DNA from: Tubulanus polymorphus
Taxonomy: Eukaryota; Nemertea; Palaeonemertea; Tubulaniformes; Tubulanidae
Assembly (NCBI RefSeq): GCF_964204645.1
Contig: NC_134026.1
Span: 372,001-436,000, forward strand
DNA length: 64,000 nt
Direction of reading: 5' to 3'
The notes below the pieces were generated by a model, which saw nothing but the letters and a program-made list of their open reading frames with translations, did no database searches and was not told where the DNA came from. Below are positions 27,001 to 38,430 of this stretch, one piece after another. The translations under genes were made by a program, and so were the position numbers. How positions within the stretch are numbered: the first letter of the stretch is position 1; each line of letters begins with the position of its first letter.

Positions 27001-30000
27001 TTACTCATAAGAATAGTACTGCATTAGTCTATATGTCTTATTGTATTACTTTATCTGTGATTAATCACTTCATTTTGATTCTCAATTCAGATATAATAAC
27101 AAGACATATCGCGTCGATGATATTGACTTCAAAAAGAACCCGCAGTCGAGATTTGAAACACGGGACGGTTCGCTGTCATATGTTGAATATTACCGCAAGG
27201 TGAGTAGAGGAAATTGTTTTCAATGGAGAGATTATACTCGCCTGAAGTTCTAAGCTCAATTTCGATTGAGGAATCTTTATTGTAATCATTTTTGGCGCAT
27301 TGCAATTCTCGGGAACATCATATTATTTTAACATAGAGATATATTTGACCCTCTCCTTACGGATCCCGGCTTACTCAGATAATTTTTCTTGAACTGAATG
27401 GAATTTTTTTTATCAAAGGCATATAACAAGAATATCACTGAATTGGGTCAGCCGTTATTGTACAGCCGACCGAAAGAAAAAGACAAGCGCGGCGGCCGAG
27501 ATAATCCGATATATCTCGTACCCGAATTATGCGTATTGACTGGAATCAGTGACCAGATGAGAGCTGATTTTAACGTGATGAAAGACATGGCTATTCATAC
27601 ACGAGTCGGACCTCAACAGAGATACGATACTCTGTCTACTTTCATCAAACAATTGAGCGAGTTAGTAATAATTAACGATTTACCTTTAAACGATTTAATA
27701 GTTTAATAGTTCTTCATAAACAAGGAATTATTTCTAGATTGCATTCTTTTGAAATAGCAGATATTATATTTCTTTCAGTAATGCAGATGTTAATACAGAA
27801 ATGAGCAATTGGGGATTGAAGTTTGCCCGAGAGTTAGTACGTGTTAGTGGAAGAGCGCTTCCACCAGAATTACTGCTGCAAAAAACATGTAGAGTAAGTA
27901 TCAGTTGTAACTTGATAACTTGAAAACAGATCTATTGAATGAATTTCATCTCCAATATCCTCACATGTCAAATGGGTGTGATCACAAAAAAATTTACAAC
28001 CATAATGTTATCTGTGAAAATGGCTAACAGGGAATAAGGAATAAAATCCTATATCTGAAATTTCACTTGCCCCCCTTCAAAAGCTACTTGCCCAACACAG
28101 GCAGTCCGATTGGTGGCACTATCATCTGTTGTATCGAGTGGGAAAAAAGCTTTGTGACATAAAATTGCACTAGCCCGGGGGACAAGTGATAATGATAACC
28201 TACTTGCTCTGATGAGAATATACTTGTCCCGGGCAATCGGACAAGTGCTTAGATCGGACCCTGGGCTAAATGTTTTTGCAGATCAGGTAAGAGTGTAATG
28301 AGAGGCTGATTACACTTTCCTGGAGAGATATATTATATTGATAAGGCTTCAACCATGTGAACTGCTGAATACCAACTATCTCAGTTTACGATGACCTTGT
28401 CATGTGTCTATTCAAGTGCTTTTTGTTTATAATCATTTTCTGTATTTTTTGCTACGTAACAAAGCCATAAAAAGAATTAGGTTAAATTTAATTGATTTGG
28501 ATCATGATGCCTTATGACTAATCTATTTTTTACTTCCATCATGAATGAGTTAACTTGCTTTGTAGTTTTCGTACGATGCTAGAACAGCTGATTGGTCTCG
28601 CGAGATGCGCGGTAAACAATTGATTTCGGCGGTGAATCTTGAGAATTGGGGCGTGTTATTCACTACCAATGACACGGCAAAAGCGAATGATCTTATAAAA
28701 ACGATGCAAAAAGTCGGGCCGCCGATGGGTATTAATCTCCGCGAACCGCTAAAGTAAGTTCTAATTCACGATCAATGACTCGATATTTTACCATTTACGC
28801 AGTATCCTCACACTCACATTTGATTTTGATTTGATAGATATAGAGTTGGTGAGGACAGGTTGGATGCGTTCAGACGATCGTTAGAAGCCGCTATCAAGCC
28901 TCAAGTTCAGCTCATTATGTGCGTCGTTCCGTCGAATAGAAAAGATCGATATGATACGATAAAAAAATTCTGTTGTTTGGCTCATCCAGGTAATTATACA
29001 ACAATGCTCCCTATTCGGGTGTCAGATTGAAATTCTTTCCAGAAACCGACTCGTTTCTGAGTGAACAGTGATACACCTGCTGTCAACCTGCTCTCTGTCT
29101 ATACACCCTCCTGACATTCAACAGACATTCAACATCTTCCCAAACCATGTTCATCCAGAAGTTGCCACCCCTTGGCAATTTTCTTTGAAAATGAATTAGG
29201 GAGTGATTAGGCATGAATTCATCATTTGTGAAAAATTAGTTCGTCCAGGCTTCGCCATTCAAAAGGTGATCATTAGAGGGGGCGTGGCTACAGACAGCTG
29301 ATTGACAGCTGCATTAGTTTCTATCATTAATACTGAATACATCATCATTTCATGATGTGAATCATCGATGTTGATGTTTCATGTCATTGATTCTCGTATT
29401 AATGAATGAAGCTCACGTTATTTTTCTGCGTACTTCATGTTTCAGTTCCGAGTCAGGTAGTTGTTTCAAGGACGCTCAACAAAGCACAAATGTTGATGTC
29501 CGTAGCAACGAAAATCGTGTTGCAAATAAACTGTAAACTTGGCGGAGAGGGCTGGGCTACTGAAATTCCGGTAAGTGATCATTATTATAATCATTCTCGA
29601 TATATCTCAATCATCCTCGATATGATATCTCAATCATCCTCGATGTGATATCTCAACCATCCTCGATATGATATCTCAATCATCCTCGATGTGATATTTC
29701 AATCATCCTCGATATGATATCTCAATCATCCTCGATATGATATCTCAATCATCCGCGATATGATATCTCAAGGATATGATATCTCAATCATCCTCGATAT
29801 GATATCTCAATCATCCGCGATATGATATCTCAATCATCCTCGATGTGATATCTCAATCATCCTCGATATGATATCCCAATCATCCTCGATATGATATCTC
29901 AATCATTCTCGATGTGATATCTCAACCATTCTCGATATGATATCTCAATCATCCTGGATATGATATCTCAATCATTCTTATCGAGAATCTCATCTTATGT

Positions 30001-32291
30001 TGTATGTATAATTTTCATTAATGATTGAATTACACTGATGTACTGATGAGAAAAGTCCATTCAATTTTGAATGAAATGGAGAAGAGAAATTGGATGCAGA
30101 AAACTGCTATCCTTGCTTGCCATAAAGTGGAATCCTCGATTACCACGGTAACGTAAGCAGCTCCCCATTGAACTGTAGATGCACAAATTAAAGTGTATTG
30201 TGATGATTTATCTGATGATGACTGAGTTTCGATAGCTTTATCTCACAATCTGATTTTGGTTTCGATATTTTCAGCTGAAGAACATGATGGTTATCGGTAT
30301 CGACACGTTCCACGAGAAAAAGTCACAGAGTTTTGGTGGATTTGTGGCGTCGTTGAATCCAAGTTTGACGAGGTATTACAGCAGATGTGTCGCTCAACAG
30401 AGAGGTCAGGAATTACATCACGCTATTGTACCATGCTTCGCTGGTAAGTCTTTCAATTCTCACGTTAAATATCGGAATTTATGATGTAAATTCTCTTGTG
30501 GTTCATATGTTGTTAGTATTATTATAAACTTTATTCACAATAAGTACTGATACCTTTTGAGTCATAAAACATTAAATCATATATGTACAAATAAAATCAA
30601 TCTAGTCATAAGCTTGAATGAAAAGATGAGTTTTAAGAGCTGTATTAAACTGATAGAAATTTTCAATATATCTCGAAGTATTTGATGGTAAAACATTCCA
30701 GTCTTGAACTCCTTCTAGGCTTAGTGTGGTAAGATGCTAGAAGATAATGAGCTTTTAGGATTTTAATTGTGTTTCTGTTCAGCTCCATTCATACCAACTT
30801 TGATGCTAACATTGATTTCTGTTTTCGTAGCGTGCTTAAAGAAATACAATGAAATCAACGGCACCTTACCGGATCGTATAGTCATCTATAGAGATGGAGT
30901 CGGAGATGGTCAACTTCCGGTTGTTGTAGAACATGAATTGAAACAGTTCAGGAATACGTTTGAGGAAGTGAAACCCGGTTATTTGTAAGTCAATAGTGAC
31001 CTCACTGTCACTCATTTCAACTGTATTCATATTCGTGATGAGTTTGTTGTTGTTTGTTCATTAACAAGCAATATTATTATTCATTTATTGATTTGTTTTA
31101 GGCCGAAACTTGCATTCATCATTGTGAAGAAACGTATATCAGCTCGATTCTTTATGTCCGCTGAAAGATCATTGTCAAATCCACCTCCAGGAACAATAAT
31201 TGATAGCGTTGTGACAAAACCAGAATGGTAAGTAGTGATTCATTTCAATTTCCCATAATCAACAATTAATTTTAGTGATCATCATTTTGAATGACCACAT
31301 ACTATTTGACATCAGAACTGTGGCCATTATGACCAGTGGGTGGGTTTTGTGTTCATCATCAGGTGAATGACCGCATCGTAATGGTCATCATCAGAAGTGA
31401 CCGCCATCGGGTGAATGACCGTGTTCTAGCCATTTCTCACAAACTCCTCACATGTTTGATGTAATTATATTTGTAGGTATGATTTCTTCCTGGTGTCTCA
31501 GTCAGTACGTCAGGGTACAGTATCACCTACTCATTACAACGTTATCCATGATACTACCGGATTAAAACCAGATCATATCCAAAGACTCACCTATAAACTG
31601 ACTCACTTATATTACAACTGGCCGGTAAGTGTCTCTACAAGGGTATATTTAATGTGCACCTCTCACTGCGTCTGCCCTACTGTTCGATGTATCCATTTGA
31701 GAGATGGCCGCATCTGGAACATTAGTAACTATTAGTAACTGAGGATACACCAGTGGGAAATATGAATTTTCTCGAAGCGGTTTAAGGTGGGAAATACTCA
31801 GCAGCGAAACCCTTAATTCTGTTGTTTAAGTCTATATTCAGAGCTACCTATTCTCATCCTCACCCAGGGCTACAAAACTCAGTCACACTAGACCGAGTAA
31901 GCAGCTTAGATGATGTCATTATTAGCCAAACAAATCCTATTTTATTTTAGCCTGGGTTTTTCCATATTTTATCCATGAAATTTGCATCAGTAAATATACA
32001 GCGGGTAATCTGATCGGTGACACAAGTTTTCTTGCGGCGAACCTGTGCATGTACCTGCGCACCTGGTCTAGAATGGCGGGTTTTCTTGCCTCAAGCAATG
32101 CCGTCCCTGCCGGGGAGGATGCCTTTTCCAGGTTCTAATGACAGACATGAAAATTAGATTTCTTTCTTTTTCAGGGAACTATTCGAGTACCAGCCCCGTG
32201 TCAATACGCTCATAAGTTAGCGTATTTAGTTGGTCAATCTATTCACGAAGAGCCAGCGTTACAACTTGCAGATCGATTGTATTATCTGTAA
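24058..32291 (+). CDS. PIWIL1: Piwi-like protein 1 (Argonaute family, PIWI clade)
   Basis: piRNA-guided RNA slicer for transposon silencing in germline and stem cells. ATG is at 24075, after an acceptor at 24057. Sixteen coding exons: 24075-24441, 24993-25207, 25954-26078, 26193-26273, 26554-26748, 27091-27199, 27419-27660, 27779-27893, 28566-28753, 28838-28989, 29446-29570, 30275-30443, 30831-30984, 31102-31227, 31478-31625, 32175-32291, giving 875 aa. The N-terminus has RG motifs ([18 protein letters not shown]) for symmetric Arg methylation and Tudor binding. PAZ includes [16 protein letters not shown]-domain catalytic residues are all present: D648 (VIGIDTFH), E684 (RGQEL), D716 ([10 protein letters not shown]) and H807 (SPTHYN). 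The C-terminus is ADRLYYL, as in PIWIL1. A slicer-competent orthologue is expected. Confidence 0.97.
25560..25865 (+). repeat. Dispersed repeat family E with a tRNA-like head (Piwi intron 2)
   Basis: At 25606 the sequence GGTTCGAATCC is a perfect pol III B box, next to a TAGCTTAGTGG block. TCAAGGGGTTCG and CGAATCCCTTGA can pair around them. The following ~240 bases (CAGGGAATTTGACAAG; CAAGTGGCACCAGGAACC; TTTGATAAGAA; TCAGGGAAATAAGG) closely match 62640-62875 in RAD54B. Shorter relatives occur near 24760 and 48822. This looks like a SINE or a similar dispersed family; the tRNA origin is uncertain. Confidence 0.5.
28028..28263 (+). mobile_element. Inverted-repeat element family F, copy 1 (6-bp duplication)
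   Basis: Begins CAGGGAATAAGGAAT and ends GATCGGACCCTG, flanked on both sides by GGCTAA (28022-28027 and 28264-28269). Its interior is nearly the same as the copy at 32756-33001. The left end is shortened relative to that copy. It lies in the Piwi intron between exons 8 and 9. CAGGG-type ends suggest hAT, though a 6-bp duplication is unusual for that superfamily. Confidence 0.8.
29592..29978. repeat. 21-bp minisatellite in a Piwi intron, about 18 copies
   Basis: The unit reads TGATATCTCAATCATCCTCG plus A, with point variants (TGTGAT, CCGCGA) and one partial copy. It lies between exons 11 and 12 of the Piwi gene, starting 20 bases after the donor site. Confidence 0.95.
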
Positions 32292-32755
32292 ACGATTATC
32301 TACAAGAAAGACAGCATTTGATGAAAGATTCAGAATAGAAATGTAAATTTTTAAAGAAATACTGTAACCAGGATCAACCTCTTGGTTGATTTGATCTGCT
32401 GTTCCTTACAGAACCACTACAACTGCTGGGAACAAAATGGGGTGTTTGATTTTGAAATTGCGAAACGAATGTAATTGTCAAGTGGAACTGTGCATCAGTG
32501 GCTGATGATGATAGATCTAGTGCGCTCTGATGTTTAGTGAGATGAATGGTCACCATGTTAATTCCGGTCCCTGTATATATTGAATAATGAGCTTTTAAGC
32601 GAACTTTATTAAAACTCATTGCGATGAGAGTCTGAGTTTAAATTCATGTGATTGATATTGCTTCCACAGTGCCACGGTAAAATAATTCTTCAAATCTATG
32701 ATTTATCATTCTATGTATTGGACTTATTTTAGTGGTAGTAAAGGTATTTTAGTTG
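32292..32755 (+). other. Probable 3' UTR of the Piwi gene
   Basis: Follows the Piwi stop codon directly with no new gene. I did not find a clear AATAAA close by, so the transcript end is undetermined. Confidence 0.5.
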
Positions 32756-33001
32756 CAGGGTCCGATCTAAGGAATGAAAGCCACTTGCCCGGGGGCCAGT
32801 ATATCTGATATTTCACTAGCCCCCTTCAAATGCTACATGCCCTTCACAGGCAGTCCTGATTGGTGTTCGTTGTATCGAGTGGGAAAAAAGCTTTGTGACA
32901 TAATATTGCACTAGCCCGGGGGACAAGTGATAATGATAACCTACTTGCCCTGATGAGAATATACTTGTCCCAGGCAATCGGACAAGTTGGATCGGACCCT
33001 G
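32756..33001 (+). mobile_element. Inverted-repeat element family F, copy 2 (6-bp duplication)
   Basis: Starts CAGGGTCCGATCTAAG and ends GATCGGACCCTG. TAGTTG flanks both sides (32750-32755 and 33002-33007). It is 246 bases with no transposase. It is the better preserved of two copies and lies about 460 bases past the Piwi stop codon, possibly within its 3' UTR. Confidence 0.85.
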
Positions 33002-33673
33002 TAGTTGTTTTAATTCTTGATGATGGGATTCAAAATTATTATTGTATCGTATCATGTGATTGCAACCAATTGCGAAACATTGCTCTCAAGTCTGTATTAA
33101 AAACACAGATTCTCACTTTTTTAAATTTGCATTTTTAGTGTGTCACTTATAGACTGATACCACCTTGAGTAGTACGTATTTATATATTACTTGTATAAGA
33201 CTCGTATTCATTTCTTCTAACATTTCAATCATCTTCATTGATCGTCACGTGAAACTCACTCCTCAGTTCTTGCCTCTTGAGTAAGAATTAATTCATTTTT
33301 GATGTCTTTGTTGAATTATTTGAATTTTAACTGCAGAGAGCTATAGAATCATTAATAGATTCAGATTTAATTCAACTCTGTATTCAGAGATCAACTTTTC
33401 ATTAATTCTCCATTGAGTGAAATTATGAACTGTCAAAAAATGTCTAATGTAAACTGTATTTCAATGTGCATGATGTCTAATGTAAACTGTATTTCAATGT
33501 GCATGTTATGTTTTAATGTTTTACTAATCCTTCTATAGATATATTCCCTATAGGGCGGATCATTATATCCTAGTTGAAATGAGGAATGTTTTGTGTGAAT
33601 TTTTATCATGGTGGTTGTTTATTATACATCATTATCATATTTAATCGCGTAACGTTTTAATATTCTCAACTTA

Positions 33674-33893
33674 GGCTAAAAAAAATTGATACCTTGTTTC
33701 TCCGCTCTGCTGAGCTTAAATGTTGACCCGGCCGGCCGCCTATCTACCCTATACATTACTTTTTTTTAAATCGTGATCAATTTTACCATAACAGACCCGG
33801 CCGCTATAGAAATGAACTGTTTATAAATTTTATCATATTTTACAAAAATGACCCGGCCGCTGCGGAGAAACGAGGTATCATTTTTGTTTAGCC
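33674..33893 (-). mobile_element. MITE family A, copy 3 (inverted)
   Basis: Same element as 2204-2422 in reverse orientation, with TTA on both sides (33671-33673 and 33894-33896). Confidence 0.8.
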
Positions 33894-34140
33894 TTATTCT
33901 TTAGGAAATGCTTTTACATTTATCAGAATTTTATCGATCCAAATTGAGCTGATTGTGACGTTTAACATAAATAACATTCATATACATATACAATACATTT
34001 GAGTTGCAATTTATATATTTTTGGTGTTTGCAGCTCAAATGATGACGATTTATATTGATTTTTGTATGACATAATAATAATATTATACGTGAAAAATGTA
34101 GTGTACATGTGTTTGATTTCTGCAACTATGACTGATGAGG

Positions 34141-34355
34141 ATTTTATACATTGTTTATTCATTCTGAAACGGCAATTCACCAGATGGCAGTTCAATGACG
34201 CTATTCACGCCCGAACTAACATCAAAATAACTCAGTAGACTCCTCCATTGGCGCTGATCCCGACCCGCGAACTCACGTAATCTAACCACACAGTCTGGAA
34301 TTTTGCATTTTACCCATCCAAAATGTTGAAACCTTGACACACAATGACATTTCAT
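34141..34355 (-). other. Possible terminal exon, unrecognised
   Basis: On the minus strand an open frame of 66 codons (34355-34155) ends IELPSGELPFQNE and stop. AATAAA overlaps its end (rc of about 34153-34158). The peptide looks less biased than its surroundings (KCKIPDCVVRLREFAGRDQ) and matches no family I know. It could be a last exon of the upstream RG-rich gene or chance. Confidence 0.25.
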
Positions 34356-34795
34356 TATATTATTTATTATATATATATATTGCCTCAGGCGTTGATAAGA
34401 ATATAATATTTTATGAATTAAAAGATTTCATCGAAGAAGCATTAATCTATAATATACTAATGATTATAATTGATTCCAACTAATAACATCTAAAATCATA
34501 AATAATATATATTCAAAACTTTCGTTTTCATCATAATAGAATATTTCGTGTGCAAGTTAAAGCTATATACTAAATACTACCTGTGCACATCATCCATTTA
34601 CTTCATAATTTTCTGACATTTTTTCGTTTCCTACAAATCATCAATCTAATGAAAGTAATCTAAGATCATTTTTTCCCCAAATCTTATCACATCACATGTA
34701 GTAATAAATAGATGGCCAAGAACACTAATATTCCAAGTAAATCCAATGCACCAGAAGAGATACATGTACCATCCAACTCAGATATCACTCTCAAG

Positions 34796-35262
34796 TCAAA
34801 AGATCCGACTTGAGCGGAGTCTACTGTGAGATGTGTCCGAGTTCAATGCTCGCGCTGAAGGAAGCCCGATTCCCAGTTCTAACTGGTGTTTAGGATTTGG
34901 TTTTAACGTAGCTGATGGGAGAGTGCTCTGTCCCGAGTATTGCTGTTTTTCAGGAGGTTTTGCCTCCTCATGTTGATGCCGGTAGATTATAGACTGTTCT
35001 GTCAGACTCTCACGTAGATCTCTATCATCGTACAGCTGTCTTTCAACTGTTGGTGTTCTTCCACTAGCCATCAGTTTGAGTAAACCTCCTCTACCCCTTC
35101 CCCGACCCATATATCCAGCCTCGTTTACGCCTACTGGAACACCGGGTCTTGGATGTTCAACAGACTCTAAACTTCCCTGAAGGGTCTGGGCTCTCCCTCT
35201 TCCCCTTGCTCTGCTGGTGGCACCATTATTATTCTTAGAAGACATCTTTAAACAGTTTCACC
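34796..35262 (-). CDS. RG-rich protein of unknown function, downstream of Piwi
   Basis: The 149-residue frame runs from ATG at 35245 to a stop at 34796. It is preceded by a good splice acceptor (TTCTTTTACAG, exon start 35262). A matching 5' UTR donor (TTTGAG/GTAAG) lies at 35856. The protein has two Arg-Gly clusters, RARGRGR (residues 12-18) and GRGRGRGG (47-54), like the arginine-methylated tails of Piwi proteins and other Tudor ligands. The rest is polar and Gln/Ser/Pro-rich with no recognised domain. It is convergent with Piwi. A role in the piRNA pathway is only suggested by the motif and position. It could also be one exon of a longer gene. Confidence 0.5.
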
Positions 35263-37423
35263 CTGTAAAAGAAGAAATTCAAAGATTTGTCCAACATGCA
35301 AATCTTATTTCAGCATCTCTAGAAATGTAGCATTATTTTAAATTACAGTGAAGTTGACTGGCTGCTAGCCATCATGACAGAGTGACCTCCTCAATACATG
35401 CACTTCCTAAATCTTAATACCGTGCACTGCTGGGTTTTCCTGGTAAAAACTGAACTTTCCCTGTGTTCTGATGAAAGACCAGAAGATTGTTATCTCAACA
35501 CACCTAAGTGGTCAGGTTTGGTTATAGTTTTCTAGAGATTTATCAGATTTTATCAAATTCCCAGTATTTCCCTGAGAGATCAGTTAATATCTGTGTTTTT
35601 TTTACCAGTTTTCTAGAATCATGGTCACCCTGCATGAAAAACAATGAAATCTGTCGTTGTTGCCATAACCGTAACTAATCTAAACATCGTTATAATTCTA
35701 TTGATTTTTCACTGATTCAACAATTTGAACTGTCAGTTTTTTAATTTTTCCATTTTGTGAACCGTGATTCCATAGATATATTATCAATTATTTATTCAAA
35801 CTATTAAACATTTAGAAACTTAGGGATAAAATGTCTTATTAATTAAGGGTCTTACCTCAAAGAAATTCCTTTCTCACGAAGATGAGAGTTTAAAATTTGA
35901 AGCAGAAATCAAACAATAATCCCAGTTTCTCTAAAGAAACTTGATACGAGTGATGAAGCAGAAATTCACTGATTATCCCAAAGAAACCTCCGTCTTATAT
36001 TCAAGTTCTTCCTTCAAAGTGAATCTTGCTCTGGGATCAGTGATGAAAAGTTGCTGACAAAAATTCTCAGTTCAGTCGCAGCTGTACCAGTGTACTGTAT
36101 TTGGTGAAGATCTGAAAATTGAAGTCAGTCATCAGTAAGAACACTTTACGTTCACTTTCAACTTAACTATCCATGAAAATTTACCTGTTATCTAATCAAC
36201 ATTCCTCAGTCAAATATCATATTTTTCAGCTTTAATATGTTTAAAAAGATTGACTTCTACACATTTCTTATCTTCTTGGATGCATTATAAGTTAGTCAGT
36301 AACCTGTCTGTGGTTTAGTTTCACGATCGGATATTTTCACAAACCACAAACGTTGGTATAAGCCCATCCGATTATAAAAAGCTTACCACCAACGATTAGG
36401 TAACTAACTACATTATAAGTACACTGACTGACTTGATAAAATTGGCTAAAAAAAGCGAAACAGGTGCCTGGGATTCTCTTCTTTCTCGTAAATAGGCAGT
36501 GTACCTTCCCCCATAACTATTAATTTGAATAGATATTAGTTAAGAGTCTCTTACCTATCTATCTAGTACTACCCAGATGTTGAAGTTAGCAGGTATTACA
36601 CATTTTCATCAAACGTCAAACCGTACTACCATCTAGGGTCAATTAAGTATTTGAATTGAATTAAATCTAGGGTTGTGATTTTGTTGGAGTACTCCCGCGG
36701 TCAATATGGATGGTATTGGAGCATTCCTGACTGGATATGTATAGTAGACCAATTGAATTCAATTCCAAATTTATTGCATCCGTTTACCATAAGGTGCATA
36801 TTTTACTTTTAGATTAGCACTAAAGTGTAAGTGGCTGTTTGACTTGCAGACTCCACATGAAAGCAGCCAGTGCGTACCAACCCATAAAACAATGAATGTA
36901 TTATTTGATGACGGATCAAATTACATTTCCTCCCCCAGGCAAATAAACTCCACAATGCAAGTTGAAGGTGCTGTTCTAGTGAGCCAAATTCAAATTCCTC
37001 AAGTTGCAAAATAAGTTTATTCCTCGTAATAAAACCATTAGGTGAAAGGAGAAATAAAGTATGGTGCCTGTTCGCTTGGACTTTCTTTACTGACACCATC
37101 CACCAGGACTTGGGGTCATTTAAAACTAGCCAGGGTTCAAAGAAAAGCGGCTCCAATGATGTAAGTTTAATGGATCCTTAAGTCTGGAGTCCTTGACATG
37201 TTGAGTGACAGAAAACAACGGCAGAGTCAATAGAATCATGATCCTAACACTGACTGGGTAGTTCAGGCCCTTCAGAAAACTATCACACACTGGCCTATAA
37301 TATATCTAAAATAACTCTGGGACTGAAATTATATGAAAGTATTGTAACAATACAAACCATTTATTCTGTACAATGACATGGTTACACTATAATACAGCTT
37401 CTGACTTAACACTCTAACACGGA
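35263..37423. other. Gene-poor region upstream of the RG-rich ORF
   Basis: Holds a probable 5' UTR exon ending at 35856 (minus strand). A 115-codon minus frame at 36809-37156 contains SWWMVSVKKVQ but has no start context or family match. Nothing else could be supported. Confidence 0.4.
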
Positions 37424-37984
37424 TTTGGACTAATGTCTATTTATTAATCGATGAGACCTGTTTTTCTGGGATATTTTGCTTACTTTTTGGGGTACATACC
37501 TCATTTATGTCTTAACAGAATGCCAAAAATCGGGGACAACAACTGAATATCCGATATATTTCCAGTTCTGTACCAATTAGATGGATTGGCAAAAAGACTC
37601 CTTAAGTCCAGTTGAATGAGAGAGAAAATCCTCCATTTTGTCAAATTTCTTGGATTTGAACATTGTTACCATGCCTACGCCACCCTGATTTAGTTGTTGA
37701 GACCCCACAAGAAAAATAACTACATTTCGTAGGCATGGTGACAATGTAAAAATTCAAGAAATTTCACAAAATGGAGGATTTTCTCTCTCATTCAATTGGA
37801 CTTAAGGAGTCTTTTTGCCAATCCATCTAATTGATAAAGAACTGGAAATATATCGGATATTCAGTTGTTGTCCGCGATTTTTGGCATTCTGTTAACACAT
37901 AAATGAGGTATGTACCCCAAAAAGTAAGCCAAATATCCAAGAAAAACAGGTCTCATCCATTAATAAATAGACATTAGTCAAATT
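37424..37984. repeat. Long inverted repeat: ~257-bp arms, ~47-bp loop
   Basis: The left arm (37424-37680) includes GACTAATGTCTATTTATTAA, CCAAAAATCG and AAAGACTCCTTAAGTCCA. The right arm (37728-37984) is its reverse complement with few mismatches. Arms meet at CATGCCTACG and CGTAGGCATG around an unpaired loop. There is no coding content. A transcript across it would fold into a hairpin of over 200 bp. It may be a foldback transposon or a recent inverted duplication. Confidence 0.95.
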
Positions 37985-38158
37985 GGTCACTGGACCCTAT
38001 GACCAATCCTTACAAAGCTGATAACCAAGAACTCGGTTGAGATTATATACAGAATTCTGGTAGGAAAGTTGTTACAGTTCAAATTCATTATTATGAAACC
38101 ACGTTTTGGCTGTTGACTGACAGACGTTAAATTCGAAGTGTGGGATTTCTTCATTTAT

Positions 38159-38430
38159 CTACAGTACACACAGATTAAAGTTTTTATCAACAACTATCGC
38201 AAGAGCTCTCGTTGAGTCAGGGGGCCTCGGCCCGGTCTCCTGAACAGGAGTCATCGGCCTCGGCCCGGTCTCCTGAACAGGAGTCATCGGCCTCGGCCCG
38301 GTCTCCTGAACAGGAGTCAAGAGACTTGGCTCTTCTTTCACCTCGACTGGAATTCTTATGTTAATCTTAATACCATTTCCTTGTTTTTCCTTTACAACCA
38401 TATTTCAAGCACTGAACGACCCTAAAATGA
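38159..38430 (-). CDS. Small hypothetical ORF with an 11-residue repeat
   Basis: An 80-residue frame from ATG at 38401. It contains three tandem copies of TPVQETGPRPM, from a 33-bp repeat at about 38222-38322. A plausible acceptor (TTCATTTTAG) lies about 30 bases upstream. It begins with a Lys-rich stretch and ends VVDKNFNLCVL. No family is recognised and the start exon is unknown; it could be non-coding. Confidence 0.3.

Noticed and set aside
36809-37156. 115-codon minus frame containing SWWMVSVKKVQ
   Set aside because: No splice context, no family resemblance and no second supporting exon; may be a decayed repeat.
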